DNA of 34,699 nucleotides from JBFKQC01 sp041627895 (GTDB lineage Bacteria; Pseudomonadota; Alphaproteobacteria; Rhodobacterales; Rhodobacteraceae). Numbering within the stretch: the first letter of the stretch is position 1; every line of letters begins with the position of its first letter. A program made the translations under genes and the position numbers. Below the pieces are notes generated by a model. It did no database searches and was not told the DNA's origin. It saw nothing but the letters and a program-made list of their open reading frames with translations. This document shows, in pieces, positions 1-7,815 of the stretch. The stretch covers positions 1 through 34,699 of the forward strand of contig JBFKQC010000043.1 in assembly GCA_041627895.1 (NCBI GenBank). Direction: 5' to 3'.

Positions 1-599
1 ACAGCGAGGGCAACGTGCTGGAAGGCGAATGCGAGGGCAACCTGATCATCACCCGTCCCTGGCCCGGCCAGATGCGCTCCGTCTACGGCGATCACCAGCG
101 CTTCATCGATACCTACTTCAAGACCTATCCCGGCAGCTACTTCACCGGTGACGGCGCCAAGCGCGACAAGGACGGCTACTACTGGATCACCGGCCGCGTC
201 GACGACGTGATCAACGTCTCGGGGCACCGGATGGGCACGGCCGAGGTCGAAAGCGCGCTGGTCTCGCACCCCAAGGTCGCCGAGGCCGCCGTTGTGGGCT
301 ACCCGCACAACGTGAAGGGCCAGGGCATCTACTGCTACGTGACCCTGATGGCGGGCGAGGAATACACCGACGAGTTGCGCACCGAATTGCGCAACCACGT
401 CCGCAAGGAAATCGGCCCGATCGCCTCGCCCGACCTGATCCAGTGGGCGCCCGGCCTGCCCAAGACACGGTCGGGCAAGATCATGCGCCGCATCCTGCGC
501 AAGATCGCGGAAAACGACTACGGCGCGCTCGGTGACACCTCGACGCTGGCCGAGCCGGCGGTGGTTGACGATCTGATCGAGAACCGGATGAACCGCTAG
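1..599 (+). CDS. acs: Acetyl-CoA synthetase, C-terminal part (5' end outside window)
   Basis: AMP-forming acetate activation: acetate + ATP + CoA gives acetyl-CoA. Only the last 198 residues are visible; the reading frame is open from base 3 with no start, so the gene begins before the window. The visible part has the adenylate-forming hinge and C-terminal domain: YFTGDGAKRDKDGYYW, then GRVDDVINVSGHR, and near the end PKTRSGKIMRRILRK. The lysine after SG in that last motif is the family's catalytic and regulatory acetylation site. The frame ends at TAG 597-599 and is followed at once by a strong intrinsic terminator, so transcription of this gene is probably closed off from the genes downstream. 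The spacing of motifs matches Acs rather than propionyl-CoA synthetase, though a few acyl-CoA synthetases look similar here. Confidence 0.95.
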   Translation, partial: SEGNVLEGECEGNLIITRPWPGQMRSVYGDHQRFIDTYFKTYPGSYFTGDGAKRDKDGYYWITGRVDDVINVSGHRMGTAEVESALVSHPKVAEAAVVGYPHNVKGQGIYCYVTLMAGEEYTDELRTELRNHVRKEIGPIASPDLIQWAPGLPKTRSGKIMRRILRKIAENDYGALGDTSTLAEPAVVDDLIENRMNR

Positions 600-638
600 G
601 GTCTCACTCCCCGTCGCGGGCTTCGCCCCGGGACGGTC

Positions 639-670
639 GCCCCCGCCCACGCCGGCGGGGGCTTTCTTTT
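639..670 (+). terminator. Rho-independent terminator after acs
   Basis: A perfect 9-bp GC stem (GCCCCCGCC at 639-647, GGCGGGGGC at 654-662) with a 6-nt loop is followed directly by TTTCTTTT. It lies 39 bases after the acs stop codon. Confidence 0.9.
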
Positions 671-781
671 CCGCGCGCCGCAGGGTGCGCGTTCCTTGCA
701 CACCGCGATGCACCCGACGGTTGCCAGCCGGCCACCTCCTGCGGCAGACTGGCAGGGCAGACCATTTCAGAAGCGCATAGC

Positions 782-1282
782 ATGATCCGCGACCTGATCG
801 CCCTATTCGACACCGTGCGCAGCGCGCAGGACGCGCAGGAAAAGGCCGACCGTCTGGCAGACCTCGAAAACGCCGTGCACGCGGAAATCCGCGACCTGTT
901 CGACGACATAGGTGATGCGGACCGCAAGACCAGCTTCGGCGCGATCAAGACCAGGCTCGCGATCTACGACAACGACCCCGACGCGCTGACCGCGATCCTT
1001 TTCGCCATGGGCGCCCGGCGGGCCAGCGGCACCGGCGACGCGGCGCTCTGGCATCTGCCCGGGCCCGAAGCCGCGCCGCCGGACCCGCCGGCCAGGCCAC
1101 GCCGCTGGCAGGCCACCGCGGCGGTCCTCGGCCTCGGCGCACTTGCCGTGCTGGCGGCGACCAACCTCGACACGCTTCGCGGATTTTTCGGCGGCGACGG
1201 CTTTGCCACCAAGACCGACTGCCTTGCCGCCGCCAACGGCAACATGAGGAAGATATCGGAATGCGAAAGACAGTTTCCCTGA
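782..1282 (+). CDS. Uncharacterised single-pass membrane protein
   Basis: I do not recognise this 166-residue protein. Residues 1-75 are acidic and helix-rich, with heptad-like stretches around residues 15-45. A proline-rich linker (about 92-107) leads to one hydrophobic segment (about 110-127), and the short tail carries two cysteines (147 and 161). If the tail is periplasmic these could pair, but that is inference. The stop codon lies 22 bases inside the next gene, in a different frame, so the two are probably translationally coupled. The start ATG has only a weak purine run upstream (AGAAG). No function can be assigned beyond a likely inner-membrane location and association with the secreted collar-like protein next door. 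Confidence 0.7.
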   Translation: MIRDLIALFDTVRSAQDAQEKADRLADLENAVHAEIRDLFDDIGDADRKTSFGAIKTRLAIYDNDPDALTAILFAMGARRASGTGDAALWHLPGPEAAPPDPPARPRRWQATAAVLGLGALAVLAATNLDTLRGFFGGDGFATKTDCLAAANGNMRKISECERQFP

Positions 1283-1923
1283 CCGTCGCGCTCGCCCTCG
1301 CCCTCGCCTCGCAGGCCCGGTCCGGCGCACATCTTGCGCTCGACTGCCAGGACCTCGACCCGGCGGTCGACGGCGACGCCGACCGGGCGTTCCTCTGCCT
1401 CGCCGACTACCAGCAGCGGCTCGAGGCGCTGGAGGCCGACATCGCAAAGCTGATCGACGCCAATTCCGGCACGCCCTTCGTCGCCGCCGGCCACAGCCAT
1501 GCTGTGCCCACCGTCCCCTCGGGCGCGGTTCTCGCCTTCGACCTGCCGAACGGCTGCCCAGACGGCTGGGCGCCTTTCGCCGCCGCGCAAAGCCGCGCGA
1601 TCGTCGGCGCCACCGACGGGCCGTTCGAGCCGGGGCTGGGCAGGGATTCCGAGCAAGAACCCCTGCGGGAGTTGAAATACCGCGAACATGGCGGCGCGGA
1701 GACGGTGACGCTCAAAGAGGCGGAGATGCCGAGGCATTCACACCTTGTTCCGATTGCGCTCGGGCCTCGCGCTCCGTACGGGCGCGACAGTGAGAGTGTC
1801 AATTCACTTGCCGGCTCGAATGAGGTCCCATTTCAGCCTTCGAAAACTGATGGTCGCGGTTCTGCCCAACCCCACAACAACATGCCCCCCTACATCGCGC
1901 TCTATTACTGCAAGAAGGACTGA
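1261..1923 (+). CDS. Secreted protein with phage tail-collar-like C-terminus
   Basis: A 220-residue protein with a Sec-type signal peptide (basic MRK, hydrophobic core, probable cleavage near residue 20-23), then a short coiled-coil-like segment (about 46-66). From about residue 86 it carries the layout of the phage tail-collar / microcystin-dependent protein family: SGAVLAFDLPNGCPDGWAPF, then GGAETVTLKEAEMPRHSH (144-161), and a C-terminal HNNMPPYIALYYCKKD. In phages this fold forms the receptor-facing tip of short tail fibres. Here it is a lone exported protein with no tail genes nearby. A purine-rich GAGGAAG ribosome site lies before ATG 1261, inside the preceding gene. The role is unknown; adhesion or surface binding is only a guess. 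Confidence 0.8.
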   Translation: MRKTVSLTVALALALASQARSGAHLALDCQDLDPAVDGDADRAFLCLADYQQRLEALEADIAKLIDANSGTPFVAAGHSHAVPTVPSGAVLAFDLPNGCPDGWAPFAAAQSRAIVGATDGPFEPGLGRDSEQEPLRELKYREHGGAETVTLKEAEMPRHSHLVPIALGPRAPYGRDSESVNSLAGSNEVPFQPSKTDGRGSAQPHNNMPPYIALYYCKKD

Positions 1924-2010
1924 CCCGCCCTTTCGTCGCGGGTCATGGCTGCGCAGCACCGCCGCAGGCGGCTCGGCCTTGAGGCGCGACGAATGGGCGT
2001 ATGCTCGGCA

Positions 2011-2029
2011 AGGTCCGCCTGCCGGACCT
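2011..2029. other. Hairpin in the gap between collar-like gene and TPP enzyme
   Basis: The gap 1924-2206 holds no supportable gene. Its only clear structure is a perfect 7-bp stem (AGGTCCG at 2011-2017, CGGACCT at 2023-2029) with a CCTGC loop. No T-run follows, so it is not a convincing intrinsic terminator. Confidence 0.4.
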
Positions 2030-2206
2030 CTCAGCAGAATAGCCCGAGCCCCTCAGCGCGCGCACCGCCCGCAGCAATGCGTCGCCTTGCAACCTGCCCG
2101 CTCGCACGGAGCCGGAGGCGAGTACGAGCGCACCCTGCGTGAGCGCAAGCGAACTCGTCCCGATAACCGCTTGCCACCTGCGCACCACCGCCCCACTCTC
2201 GCGGCC

Positions 2207-3751
2207 ATGAACGGCGCCGAATCCCTCGTCAAGACGCTCCTGCAGAACGGCGTCGACACCGTCTTTGCCAATCCCGGCACGTCCGAGATGCACTTCGTCG
2301 CCGCGCTGGACCGCCACCCCGAGATGCGCTGCATCCTCTGCCTGTTCGAGGGCGGCACCTCGGCCGGCGCCGATTGCTACTTCCGCATGAAGCGCGACAT
2401 CGGGGCCACGCTGCTGCACCTCGCGCCCGGCTTCGGCAACGCCTGGGCCAACCTGCACAATGCCCGCAAGGCGCATTCGGGCGTGCTGAACATCGTCGGC
2501 GAGCACGCCACGCACCACCTGGCCTACGAGTCTCCGCTCAGGGGCGATATCCGCGGCATCAGCCAGTCGGTCAGCCACTGGACCCGAACCTGCCCCGACG
2601 CCCGTGCCGTCGCGCCGGACGGCGCCGATGCGATCCGCGCCGCGCGCAGCGGCAATGGCCGGATCGCCACCCTGGTCCTGCCTGCCGACACCGCCTGGAC
2701 CGAGGCCGGGGACCCGGCGCATGCCGACCCGCCGCCGCCGCTCCACCGCGCGTCACAGGGCGAAATCGAGGCCGCCGCGGAACGCCTCGGGACGCCCGGC
2801 GCGGCGCTGATGATCGGCGGTCCGGCGCTCTTCGGCGCGCTCCGCCAGCTTGCCGGCCGGATCGCCGCCAGGACCGGCGCGCGGCTGCTGGCCGACACGC
2901 TGATCCCGCGCACCGCCCGCGGCGGCGGCACCGCGAAGATCCTGCAACTGCCCTACCCCGTGCCCCCGAAGATCGAGGCGCTGAAGGACACGACCTCGAT
3001 CACGCTTGTCGGCAGCAACCGGCCGGTCGCGTTCTTCGCCTATCCGGGCATGCCGAGCCTGCCCGAACCCCCCGGCACCCCGGTCCACGGCCTCGCCCGG
3101 CCCGACATGGACATCGCCTGGACGCTCGAGGCGCTCGCCGACGCCACCGGCGCCCGCGCCACCGCGCCCGACACCTTGCCGCACGCCCCGCCCGCGATGC
3201 CGCTGGGACCGCTGACGCTGGAAACCGCGGGCGCCGCGCTGGCGAACCTGCTGCCCGAGCACGCCATCGTCTGCAACGAGGCCGTTACCAGCGGTTTCCG
3301 CTTCGTGCCGCAGCTTGCCACCGCGGCACCGCACGACATGCTGGGCGGCACCGGCGGCGCGATCGGCTGGTCGCTGCCCGGCAGCGTCGGCGCGGCGATC
3401 GCCTGCCCCGACCGCAAGGTGGTCTGCCTCACCGGCGACGGCTCGGCGATGTATACCAGCCAGTCGCTCTGGACCATGGCGCGCGAGGGGCTCGACATCA
3501 CGGTCATCGTCTTTGCCAACCGCGGCTACCAGATCCTGCGCGACGAACTGGCCAATGTGGGCGCAGAGTCCTACGGCCAGAATGCCCGGGCGATGTTCGA
3601 TGTCGAGAACCCGCAGCTTGACTGGGTGTCGCTGGCCCGCGGCCACGGCGTGCCCGGCACCCGCGCGGACGACCTCGACGGCTTCGCCGGCGCGCTTCGC
3701 GCGGGCCTGGCCGGCGAGGGACCCTCGCTGATCGAACTGGCCTGCGCCTGA
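2207..3751 (+). CDS. Thiamine-diphosphate-dependent enzyme, acetolactate synthase / benzoylformate decarboxylase type
   Basis: A 514-residue ThDP enzyme with the full three-domain layout. The N-terminal pyrimidine-binding domain has NPGTSE (22-27) and the catalytic glutamate E48 in CLFEGG. A middle domain (about 185-320) follows. The C-terminal diphosphate-binding domain has the GDGS motif followed about 25 residues later by N (in FANRGY). The family is commonly annotated as acetolactate synthase large subunit, but at 514 residues it is shorter than true IlvB/IlvG (about 560-590) and no regulatory small subunit lies beside it. It is therefore more likely a 2-keto-acid decarboxylase or lyase of unknown substrate. 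ATG 2207 was chosen because homology begins there; the frame is open further upstream, but that part is low-complexity. No ribosome site is obvious. Confidence 0.85.
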   Translation: MNGAESLVKTLLQNGVDTVFANPGTSEMHFVAALDRHPEMRCILCLFEGGTSAGADCYFRMKRDIGATLLHLAPGFGNAWANLHNARKAHSGVLNIVGEHATHHLAYESPLRGDIRGISQSVSHWTRTCPDARAVAPDGADAIRAARSGNGRIATLVLPADTAWTEAGDPAHADPPPPLHRASQGEIEAAAERLGTPGAALMIGGPALFGALRQLAGRIAARTGARLLADTLIPRTARGGGTAKILQLPYPVPPKIEALKDTTSITLVGSNRPVAFFAYPGMPSLPEPPGTPVHGLARPDMDIAWTLEALADATGARATAPDTLPHAPPAMPLGPLTLETAGAALANLLPEHAIVCNEAVTSGFRFVPQLATAAPHDMLGGTGGAIGWSLPGSVGAAIACPDRKVVCLTGDGSAMYTSQSLWTMAREGLDITVIVFANRGYQILRDELANVGAESYGQNARAMFDVENPQLDWVSLARGHGVPGTRADDLDGFAGALRAGLAGEGPSLIELACA

Positions 3752-3767
3752 GGCGCGGCAACGCGCC
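3752..3767 (+). terminator. GC hairpin directly after the TPP-enzyme stop
   Basis: Stem GGCGCG (3752-3757) and CGCGCC (3762-3767) closed by a stable GCAA tetraloop, beginning one base after the stop codon. Only GTT follows, so it is a weak terminator candidate or a 3'-end stabiliser. Confidence 0.4.
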
Positions 3768-3820
3768 GTTCCCGCCGATTGTACGCGATCGGGCAACAAA
3801 TCACCGCGATACGGCCATCA

Positions 3821-3835
3821 TTAGGCAAGAATTAA
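3821..3835 (+). promoter_or_regulatory. Possible CtrA-type box upstream of RTX gene
   Basis: TTAG-N7-TTAA at 3821-3835 differs by one base from the alphaproteobacterial CtrA consensus TTAA-N7-TTAA. It lies in an AT-richer patch about 110 bases before the RTX start. The match is short, so this is a candidate only. Confidence 0.35.
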
Positions 3836-3856
3836 CCGCTATCGCCGATGCCGGAG

Positions 3857-3912
3857 GGCAGGCGAAGGCCTGCCACGCCGCGGCCCCTTGCCGCCCGGTC
3901 AAACCTGACCGG
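3857..3912 (+). promoter_or_regulatory. Two consecutive hairpins in the RTX leader
   Basis: Two perfect 7-bp stems with tetraloops: GGCAGGC-GAAG-GCCTGCC (3857-3874) and CCGGTCA-AACC-TGACCGG (3895-3912). The second ends 18 bases before the AAAGGAG ribosome site (3931-3937). They could stabilise the message or gate translation; this is inferred from structure only. Confidence 0.45.
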
Positions 3913-3945
3913 CGGGAATGGGGGCGGGGCAAAGGAGTGGTTGCG

Positions 3946-4863
3946 ATGGATCTGTTGTTTCTCGGCAATGCGATGCTGTTTCTCGGCGCATTCGCCTGGC
4001 AGTTCGGCCTGATCGACCTCGACATGGGCGCCGGCACCGACGACGCCGCCGACACCGGCGAGGCGCCGAACGACGATCCGCTCTACGATCCGGCGAATTA
4101 CGCGGGCGAAACTGCCGGCACCGACGGCAACGACAGCGTCGACGGCGCCTCGAACCCGCTCGACCACGCCTATTTCCTGCTCGAAGGCAACGACGAGTTG
4201 AACGCGACCTTCGGCGACGACTACGCCAATGGCGGCACCGGCGACGACGTGCTGGAGATGCGGCCCGGAAACGACATCGCCCTCGGCGGCGCCGGCGACG
4301 ACACGATCGACGGCGGCCTCGGCGACGACACCCTGTTCGGCGGCGACGGCAACGACGCGATCACCGGCAACAAGGACGACGACCTGATCTTCGGCGAGGC
4401 CGGGGCGGACCTGCTCGAGGGCAGCGGCGGCGCCGACACGCTCGACGGCGGCGCGGGCAACGACACGCTTTACGGCAACCTGTCGGGGGACGCGGGCAAT
4501 ACCGCGGACGGCCCCGACAGCCTCGATGGCGGCGACGACGACGACGAGTTGCATCTCGGCGCCGGCGACAGCGGCACCGGCGGCGCCGGCGCCGACACCT
4601 TCAACCTCTACGACATCGGCGACACCGGCAATCTGATCCAGGTCAACGATTTCGACCCCGGCGAGGACGTGATCAGCGTCTACTACACGCCGATGACCGA
4701 TCCGGTATCCGGCGACCCGATCAGCCCCTCGCTGACCGTCACCGACAACGACGACGGCACGGCGTCGACGCTTTCGCTGAACGGCATCGACATCGCCACG
4801 ATTGCCGGCGGTCAGGGGCTGAACCCGGACGAGATCGTCCTGATCGCCGACCCCGCGATCTGA
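3946..4863 (+). CDS. Small RTX calcium-binding protein
   Basis: A 305-residue, very acidic protein. Residues 2-22 form a hydrophobic segment. A spacer follows, then glycine/aspartate nonapeptide repeats (GGxGxDxLx type, about residues 96-215) that fold into Ca2+-binding beta-rolls. The C-terminal block (FDPGEDVISVYY, then a beta-rich tail) resembles the end of type I secretion substrates. The hydrophobic N-terminus is not usual for type I substrates, which carry the signal at the C-terminus; it might anchor the protein. ATG 3946 is preferred over GTG 3937 because AAAGGAG at 3931-3937 is correctly spaced only for the ATG. No type I exporter lies in the window. Surface or extracellular location is inferred; no enzymatic domain is visible. 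Confidence 0.85.
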   Translation: MDLLFLGNAMLFLGAFAWQFGLIDLDMGAGTDDAADTGEAPNDDPLYDPANYAGETAGTDGNDSVDGASNPLDHAYFLLEGNDELNATFGDDYANGGTGDDVLEMRPGNDIALGGAGDDTIDGGLGDDTLFGGDGNDAITGNKDDDLIFGEAGADLLEGSGGADTLDGGAGNDTLYGNLSGDAGNTADGPDSLDGGDDDDELHLGAGDSGTGGAGADTFNLYDIGDTGNLIQVNDFDPGEDVISVYYTPMTDPVSGDPISPSLTVTDNDDGTASTLSLNGIDIATIAGGQGLNPDEIVLIADPAI

Positions 4864-4999
4864 CGCGGCACGCCCCGGCGGCTTGCGCCACGGCGGCAGA
4901 CGGGGATTTGACCGAGGTCATGTCGCGCGCGCGCCCGGCATCGCATGGTTGATCGTCCGGGCCGGGAGCCCCCGGCCGCACCCTGTCGGGAGATCGACC

Positions 5000-5269
5000 A
5001 TGAGACGACACATCACCGCCCTCGCCGCCGCCGCCCTCGTCGCGCTGCCGGCCTGCACCGAGATGACCGACGACGAAACCAGGGGCGCGGTCTTCGGCGG
5101 CGCGCTGACCGCGATCACGCTGACCGCGCTGAACGCCGATCCCGAGTGGATCCTGCTCGGCACCGCCGCCGGGGCCGCGGCAGGCGCGATGATCGCGCGG
5201 AACTCGCGCACCGGCGAATGCGCCTATTCCGACGGCCGCGGCGGCTATTACCGGGCGCGCTGCCGCTGA
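5000..5269 (+). CDS. Small glycine-zipper-like lipoprotein
   Basis: An 89-residue protein with a lipoprotein signal: basic MRRH, hydrophobic core, and a lipobox-like LPAC with lipidated cysteine C19. The mature part has a glycine/alanine-rich segment (GAVFGGAL, later GTAAGAAAGAM) reminiscent of glycine-zipper envelope proteins, then an invariant-looking tail with two cysteines (ECAYSDGRGGYYRARC). GGGAG at 4988-4992 is correctly spaced for ATG 5000; the frame is open upstream but that region is not lipoprotein-like. An outer-membrane-attached structural role is plausible, but no specific function can be given. Confidence 0.8.
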   Translation: MRRHITALAAAALVALPACTEMTDDETRGAVFGGALTAITLTALNADPEWILLGTAAGAAAGAMIARNSRTGECAYSDGRGGYYRARCR

Positions 5270-5396
5270 TCCGCGGGCGCGGGCCGGCGATCCCGCCCGC
5301 GCGCCGGCCGCCGGTCCGGTTTTCCAGACCTGACGGGCCTGCGGCGCCGCGCTAGGGTCTCCCGCATTGCTTTTGACCATTCGGGACGCCCATTTG

Positions 5397-5723
5397 ATGA
5401 CCCCCCTGATTACCGTATCCGACCCCCTGATCTTCGAGATGATCGGCGTCGCCGGCTTCGGCCTCTACGTCCTGAATTACACGCTGCTGACCTTCCACCG
5501 GCTGCATAGCGGCGATGCCGCCTATTTCGCGATAAACCTGATCGCGGCCGGCTGCGTGCTGACCGGTCTGCTGGTCAGCTTCAACCTCGCATCGGCGATG
5601 ATCCAGGCGTTCTGGATCCTGATCTCCACCGCCGCGATCGCCGTCCGCATCCGGACGCCCCGCGCCGACCGCGCGACCGTGCCGCAGCCAGCCCCCGTGG
5701 CCGCCCCGCCCCGCGCCGCCTGA
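5397..5723 (+). CDS. Small membrane protein, CBU_0592-like family
   Basis: A 108-residue protein with three hydrophobic segments (roughly residues 12-30, 42-62 and 66-84) and a proline/alanine-rich cytoplasmic tail. The first segment with GVAGFGLYVLNY and the motif NLIAAGCVLTGLLVSFNLASA match the small integral membrane family often named CBU_0592; function unknown. ATG 5397 is used; a TTG 30 bases upstream is in frame but has no better ribosome site. The gene is convergent with the ABC transporter operon, 55 bases apart. Confidence 0.75.
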   Translation: MTPLITVSDPLIFEMIGVAGFGLYVLNYTLLTFHRLHSGDAAYFAINLIAAGCVLTGLLVSFNLASAMIQAFWILISTAAIAVRIRTPRADRATVPQPAPVAAPPRAA

Positions 5724-5732
5724 CACGCAGGC

Positions 5733-5758
5733 AAAAGGGCCCCGCCACCGCGGGACCC
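5733..5758 (-). terminator. Rho-independent terminator of the ABC transporter operon
   Basis: Read on the minus strand: a 9-bp stem (GGGTCCCGC with GCGGGGCCC, one G-U pair) with a GGTG loop, followed by TTTT. It starts about 20 bases after the stop of the substrate-binding protein gene. Confidence 0.85.
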
Positions 5759-5778
5759 CTCCGCCGGCTGCGTCCGGC

Positions 5779-6765
5779 TCAGTTCAGCGCCGCGTCGGTG
5801 ATCGCGTGCGTCCAGGCCCCGTCGCCGGGATGCGCGGTGATCACCGGGTCCGACCCGCCCGACAAGAGCGACGCCACCGTGCGCTCGTAATCCGCCGGGT
5901 CCAGCGCCCCGTTCGACCCCGCCGTCAGCTTGGCGATCTCGCCCATCATCCGCTTCTGGTGCTTTTCGGTCTGCGCGCCGGTCTCGTCGAATTCCAGCAC
6001 GATCCCGGCCGCCTCGTCGGGGTTCTCCTCGGCGTATTTCCAGCCCCTCATCGAGGCCCGCACGAACCGCACCAGCTTGTCCACCTCGGCCGGATCGGCA
6101 AGCTTGTCCTCCAGCACGTAAAGGCCGTCTTCCAGCGTCGCCACGCCCTGGTCCTCGTACTTGAAGACCACCAGGTCGTCGGGCGAGACGCCGGCGTCGA
6201 TGATCTGCCAGTACTCGTTGTAGGTCATCGTCGACACGCAATCGGCCTGTCCGTTCAGGATCGGATCGACGTTGAAGCCCTGCTTCAGCACCTCGACGCC
6301 GTCCGCGCCGCCCCCGGTCGGAATGCCAAGCTGGCTCATCCACGACAGGAACGGAAACTCGTTGCCGAAGAACCAGACCCCCAGCGTCTTGCCCGGGAAA
6401 TCGGCGGGGCTGGCGATGCCGGTATCCTTGCGGCACGACAGCATCATGCCCGACGACTTGAAGGGCTGTGCGATGTTCACCAGCGGCAGCCCCTTCTCGC
6501 GCGCCGCCAGCGCGGCGGGCATCCACTCCACCGTCACGTCGGCGCCGCCGCCCGCGATCACCTGCGTCGGCGCGATGTCGGGCCCGCCCGGCTTGATCGT
6601 GACGTTCAGGTCCTCTTCCTCGTAGAACCCTTTTTCCAGCGCCACGTAGTAGCCCGCGAACTGCGCCTGCGTGACCCACTTGAGCTGCAGCGTCAGGTCG
6701 TCCGCCGCCGCGGCCGCGCCGGCGCCAAGTGCCAGCATCCCGGCCCCTGCAATCAGATGTCTCAT
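5779..6765 (-). CDS. ABC transporter substrate-binding protein, NMT1/THI5-like (candidate pyrimidine uptake)
   Basis: A 328-residue periplasmic binding protein. The signal peptide (MRHLIAGAGMLALG, cleavage near AAA|ADD) is followed by the NMT1/THI5/SsuA-like fold: LKWVTQAQFAGYYVALEKGF at the mature N-terminus, then GGADVTVEWMPAALAAREKG. Relatives bind thiamine pyrimidines, riboflavin, sulfonates or pyrimidine bases. Its place downstream of dihydropyrimidinase makes a pyrimidine or hydantoin-type ligand the best guess; this is inference from context. ATG 6765 was chosen because AGGGGAG (6772-6778 on the + strand) precedes it at 7-8 bases. An in-frame ATG at 6789 overlaps the permease stop but would spoil the signal peptide. 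Confidence 0.88.
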   Translation of the reverse strand: MRHLIAGAGMLALGAGAAAAADDLTLQLKWVTQAQFAGYYVALEKGFYEEEDLNVTIKPGGPDIAPTQVIAGGGADVTVEWMPAALAAREKGLPLVNIAQPFKSSGMMLSCRKDTGIASPADFPGKTLGVWFFGNEFPFLSWMSQLGIPTGGGADGVEVLKQGFNVDPILNGQADCVSTMTYNEYWQIIDAGVSPDDLVVFKYEDQGVATLEDGLYVLEDKLADPAEVDKLVRFVRASMRGWKYAEENPDEAAGIVLEFDETGAQTEKHQKRMMGEIAKLTAGSNGALDPADYERTVASLLSGGSDPVITAHPGDGAWTHAITDAALN

Positions 6766-6788
6766 GTCGTGAACTCCCCTCTTGGACA

Positions 6789-7634
6789 TTATCTTCTTTG
6801 CGATGGGTGCCAGAATGTCACCCAGCGCTCCATGACCGCCACGGTTCCATAAAACAGCGTTCCCGCCAAGGCCGCGACGGCGATCTCGGCCCAGACCATG
6901 CCGATGTCGAGCGACCCCACCGAGGTAGAGATCCGGAACCCCATGCCGCGGGTGGGCGAGCCGAAATACTCCGCCACGATCGCCCCGATCAGCGCCAGCG
7001 TGGTGGAGATTTTCAGCCCGTTGAACACGAACGGCATCGCCGCCGGCAGCCGCAGCTTCAGAAGCGTCTGCCAATAGCCCGCCGACCAGGTGCGCATCAG
7101 GTCGCGCTGCATCGCGCTGGCTTCGGCAAGGCCCTGCACGGTGTTCACCAGCATCGGAAAAAACACCATGACGACGACCACCGCCGCCTTGGACTGCCAG
7201 TCGAAGCCGAACCAGTTCACCAGGATCGGCGCGGTGCCGACGATCGGCAGCGCGGCGACGAAATTGCCGATCGGCAACAGCCCGCGCTGCAGGAACGGCG
7301 AGCGGTCGATCGCCAGCGCAACCGCGAACGCCGCCCCGCACCCCGCGACATAGCCCGACAGCGCCCCCTTCAGCACCGTCTGGCGGAAATCCAGCCAAAG
7401 CGTCCCGGTCTCGCCGACGAACGTCGCCGCGATCGCCGAAGGCGCCGGCAGGATCACCGGCGACACAAGAAGCCCGCGCACCACGAGTTCCCAGACCACC
7501 AGCACGGCGAGACCGAAGATCACCGGCACCGCCACCCGCGCCGCGCGCGAGGCATGCCACCGCGACCCCGCGATCCGCGCGTTCAGCCACCACAGCCCGA
7601 GCCATGCGGCAAGCGCGACGGCCACCAGCGTCAT
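6789..7634 (-). CDS. ABC transporter permease (SsuC/ThiX type), first of two
   Basis: A 281-residue inner-membrane permease with about six membrane segments. The binding-protein-dependent transport signature lies in the last cytoplasmic loop: SAGYWQTLLKLRLPAAMPFVFNG shows the conserved EAA-like helix (fragment LRLPAAMP). It closes the operon just before the binding protein gene, 23 bases away. It pairs with the second permease (7816-8682), so the transporter core is probably a heterodimer, with one ATPase and one binding protein encoded alongside. The first residues contain an extra helix before the typical start of the domain. The ribosome site is weak. Confidence 0.88.
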   Translation of the reverse strand: MTLVAVALAAWLGLWWLNARIAGSRWHASRAARVAVPVIFGLAVLVVWELVVRGLLVSPVILPAPSAIAATFVGETGTLWLDFRQTVLKGALSGYVAGCGAAFAVALAIDRSPFLQRGLLPIGNFVAALPIVGTAPILVNWFGFDWQSKAAVVVVMVFFPMLVNTVQGLAEASAMQRDLMRTWSAGYWQTLLKLRLPAAMPFVFNGLKISTTLALIGAIVAEYFGSPTRGMGFRISTSVGSLDIGMVWAEIAVAALAGTLFYGTVAVMERWVTFWHPSQRR

Positions 7635-7697
7635 CGCGCCACCCGTCCGCCCGGAACGCCCCCGAGTCCTTCTTCTCGTTGCAAATACGCATCTCCG

Positions 7698-7728
7698 CCG
7701 CCGGAAACCCGCGCCTCCGCCGGAAACC
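7698..7728. repeat. 12-bp direct repeat in the permease-permease spacer
   Basis: The 181-base spacer 7635-7815 contains two exact copies of CCGCCGGAAACC (7698-7709 and 7717-7728). The rest is GC-rich with no supportable gene. The spacer is unusually long for this operon and may be a small genomic repeat, but only this copy can be seen. Confidence 0.4.
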
Positions 7729-7815
7729 GGGCGCGCTCGAAGGCCCCGGGCGGGCGGGTGCCGTGATGCCCGAAGGGCAGCACGCGGTCGCCCGCAGGGG
7801 GCCGCGCCGCCCGTC

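Noticed and set aside
782..1923. Prophage or tailocin remnant
   Set aside because: Only the collar-like domain is present, with a signal peptide; no other phage gene, integrase or attachment repeat is visible.
3832..4554. Minus-strand frame (240 codons) opposite the RTX gene
   Set aside because: Its valine/alanine repeat pattern is the mirror of the RTX glycine/aspartate repeats.
4908..4920. TTGACC-GA-GGTCA near the lipoprotein gene as a RutR site
   Set aside because: The half-sites are closer together than in the RutR consensus and no pyrimidine gene is adjacent.
6766..6790. TPP riboswitch before the NMT1-like binding protein gene
   Set aside because: Only 23 bases separate it from the permease gene and no THI-box sequence is visible there or in the ATPase leader.
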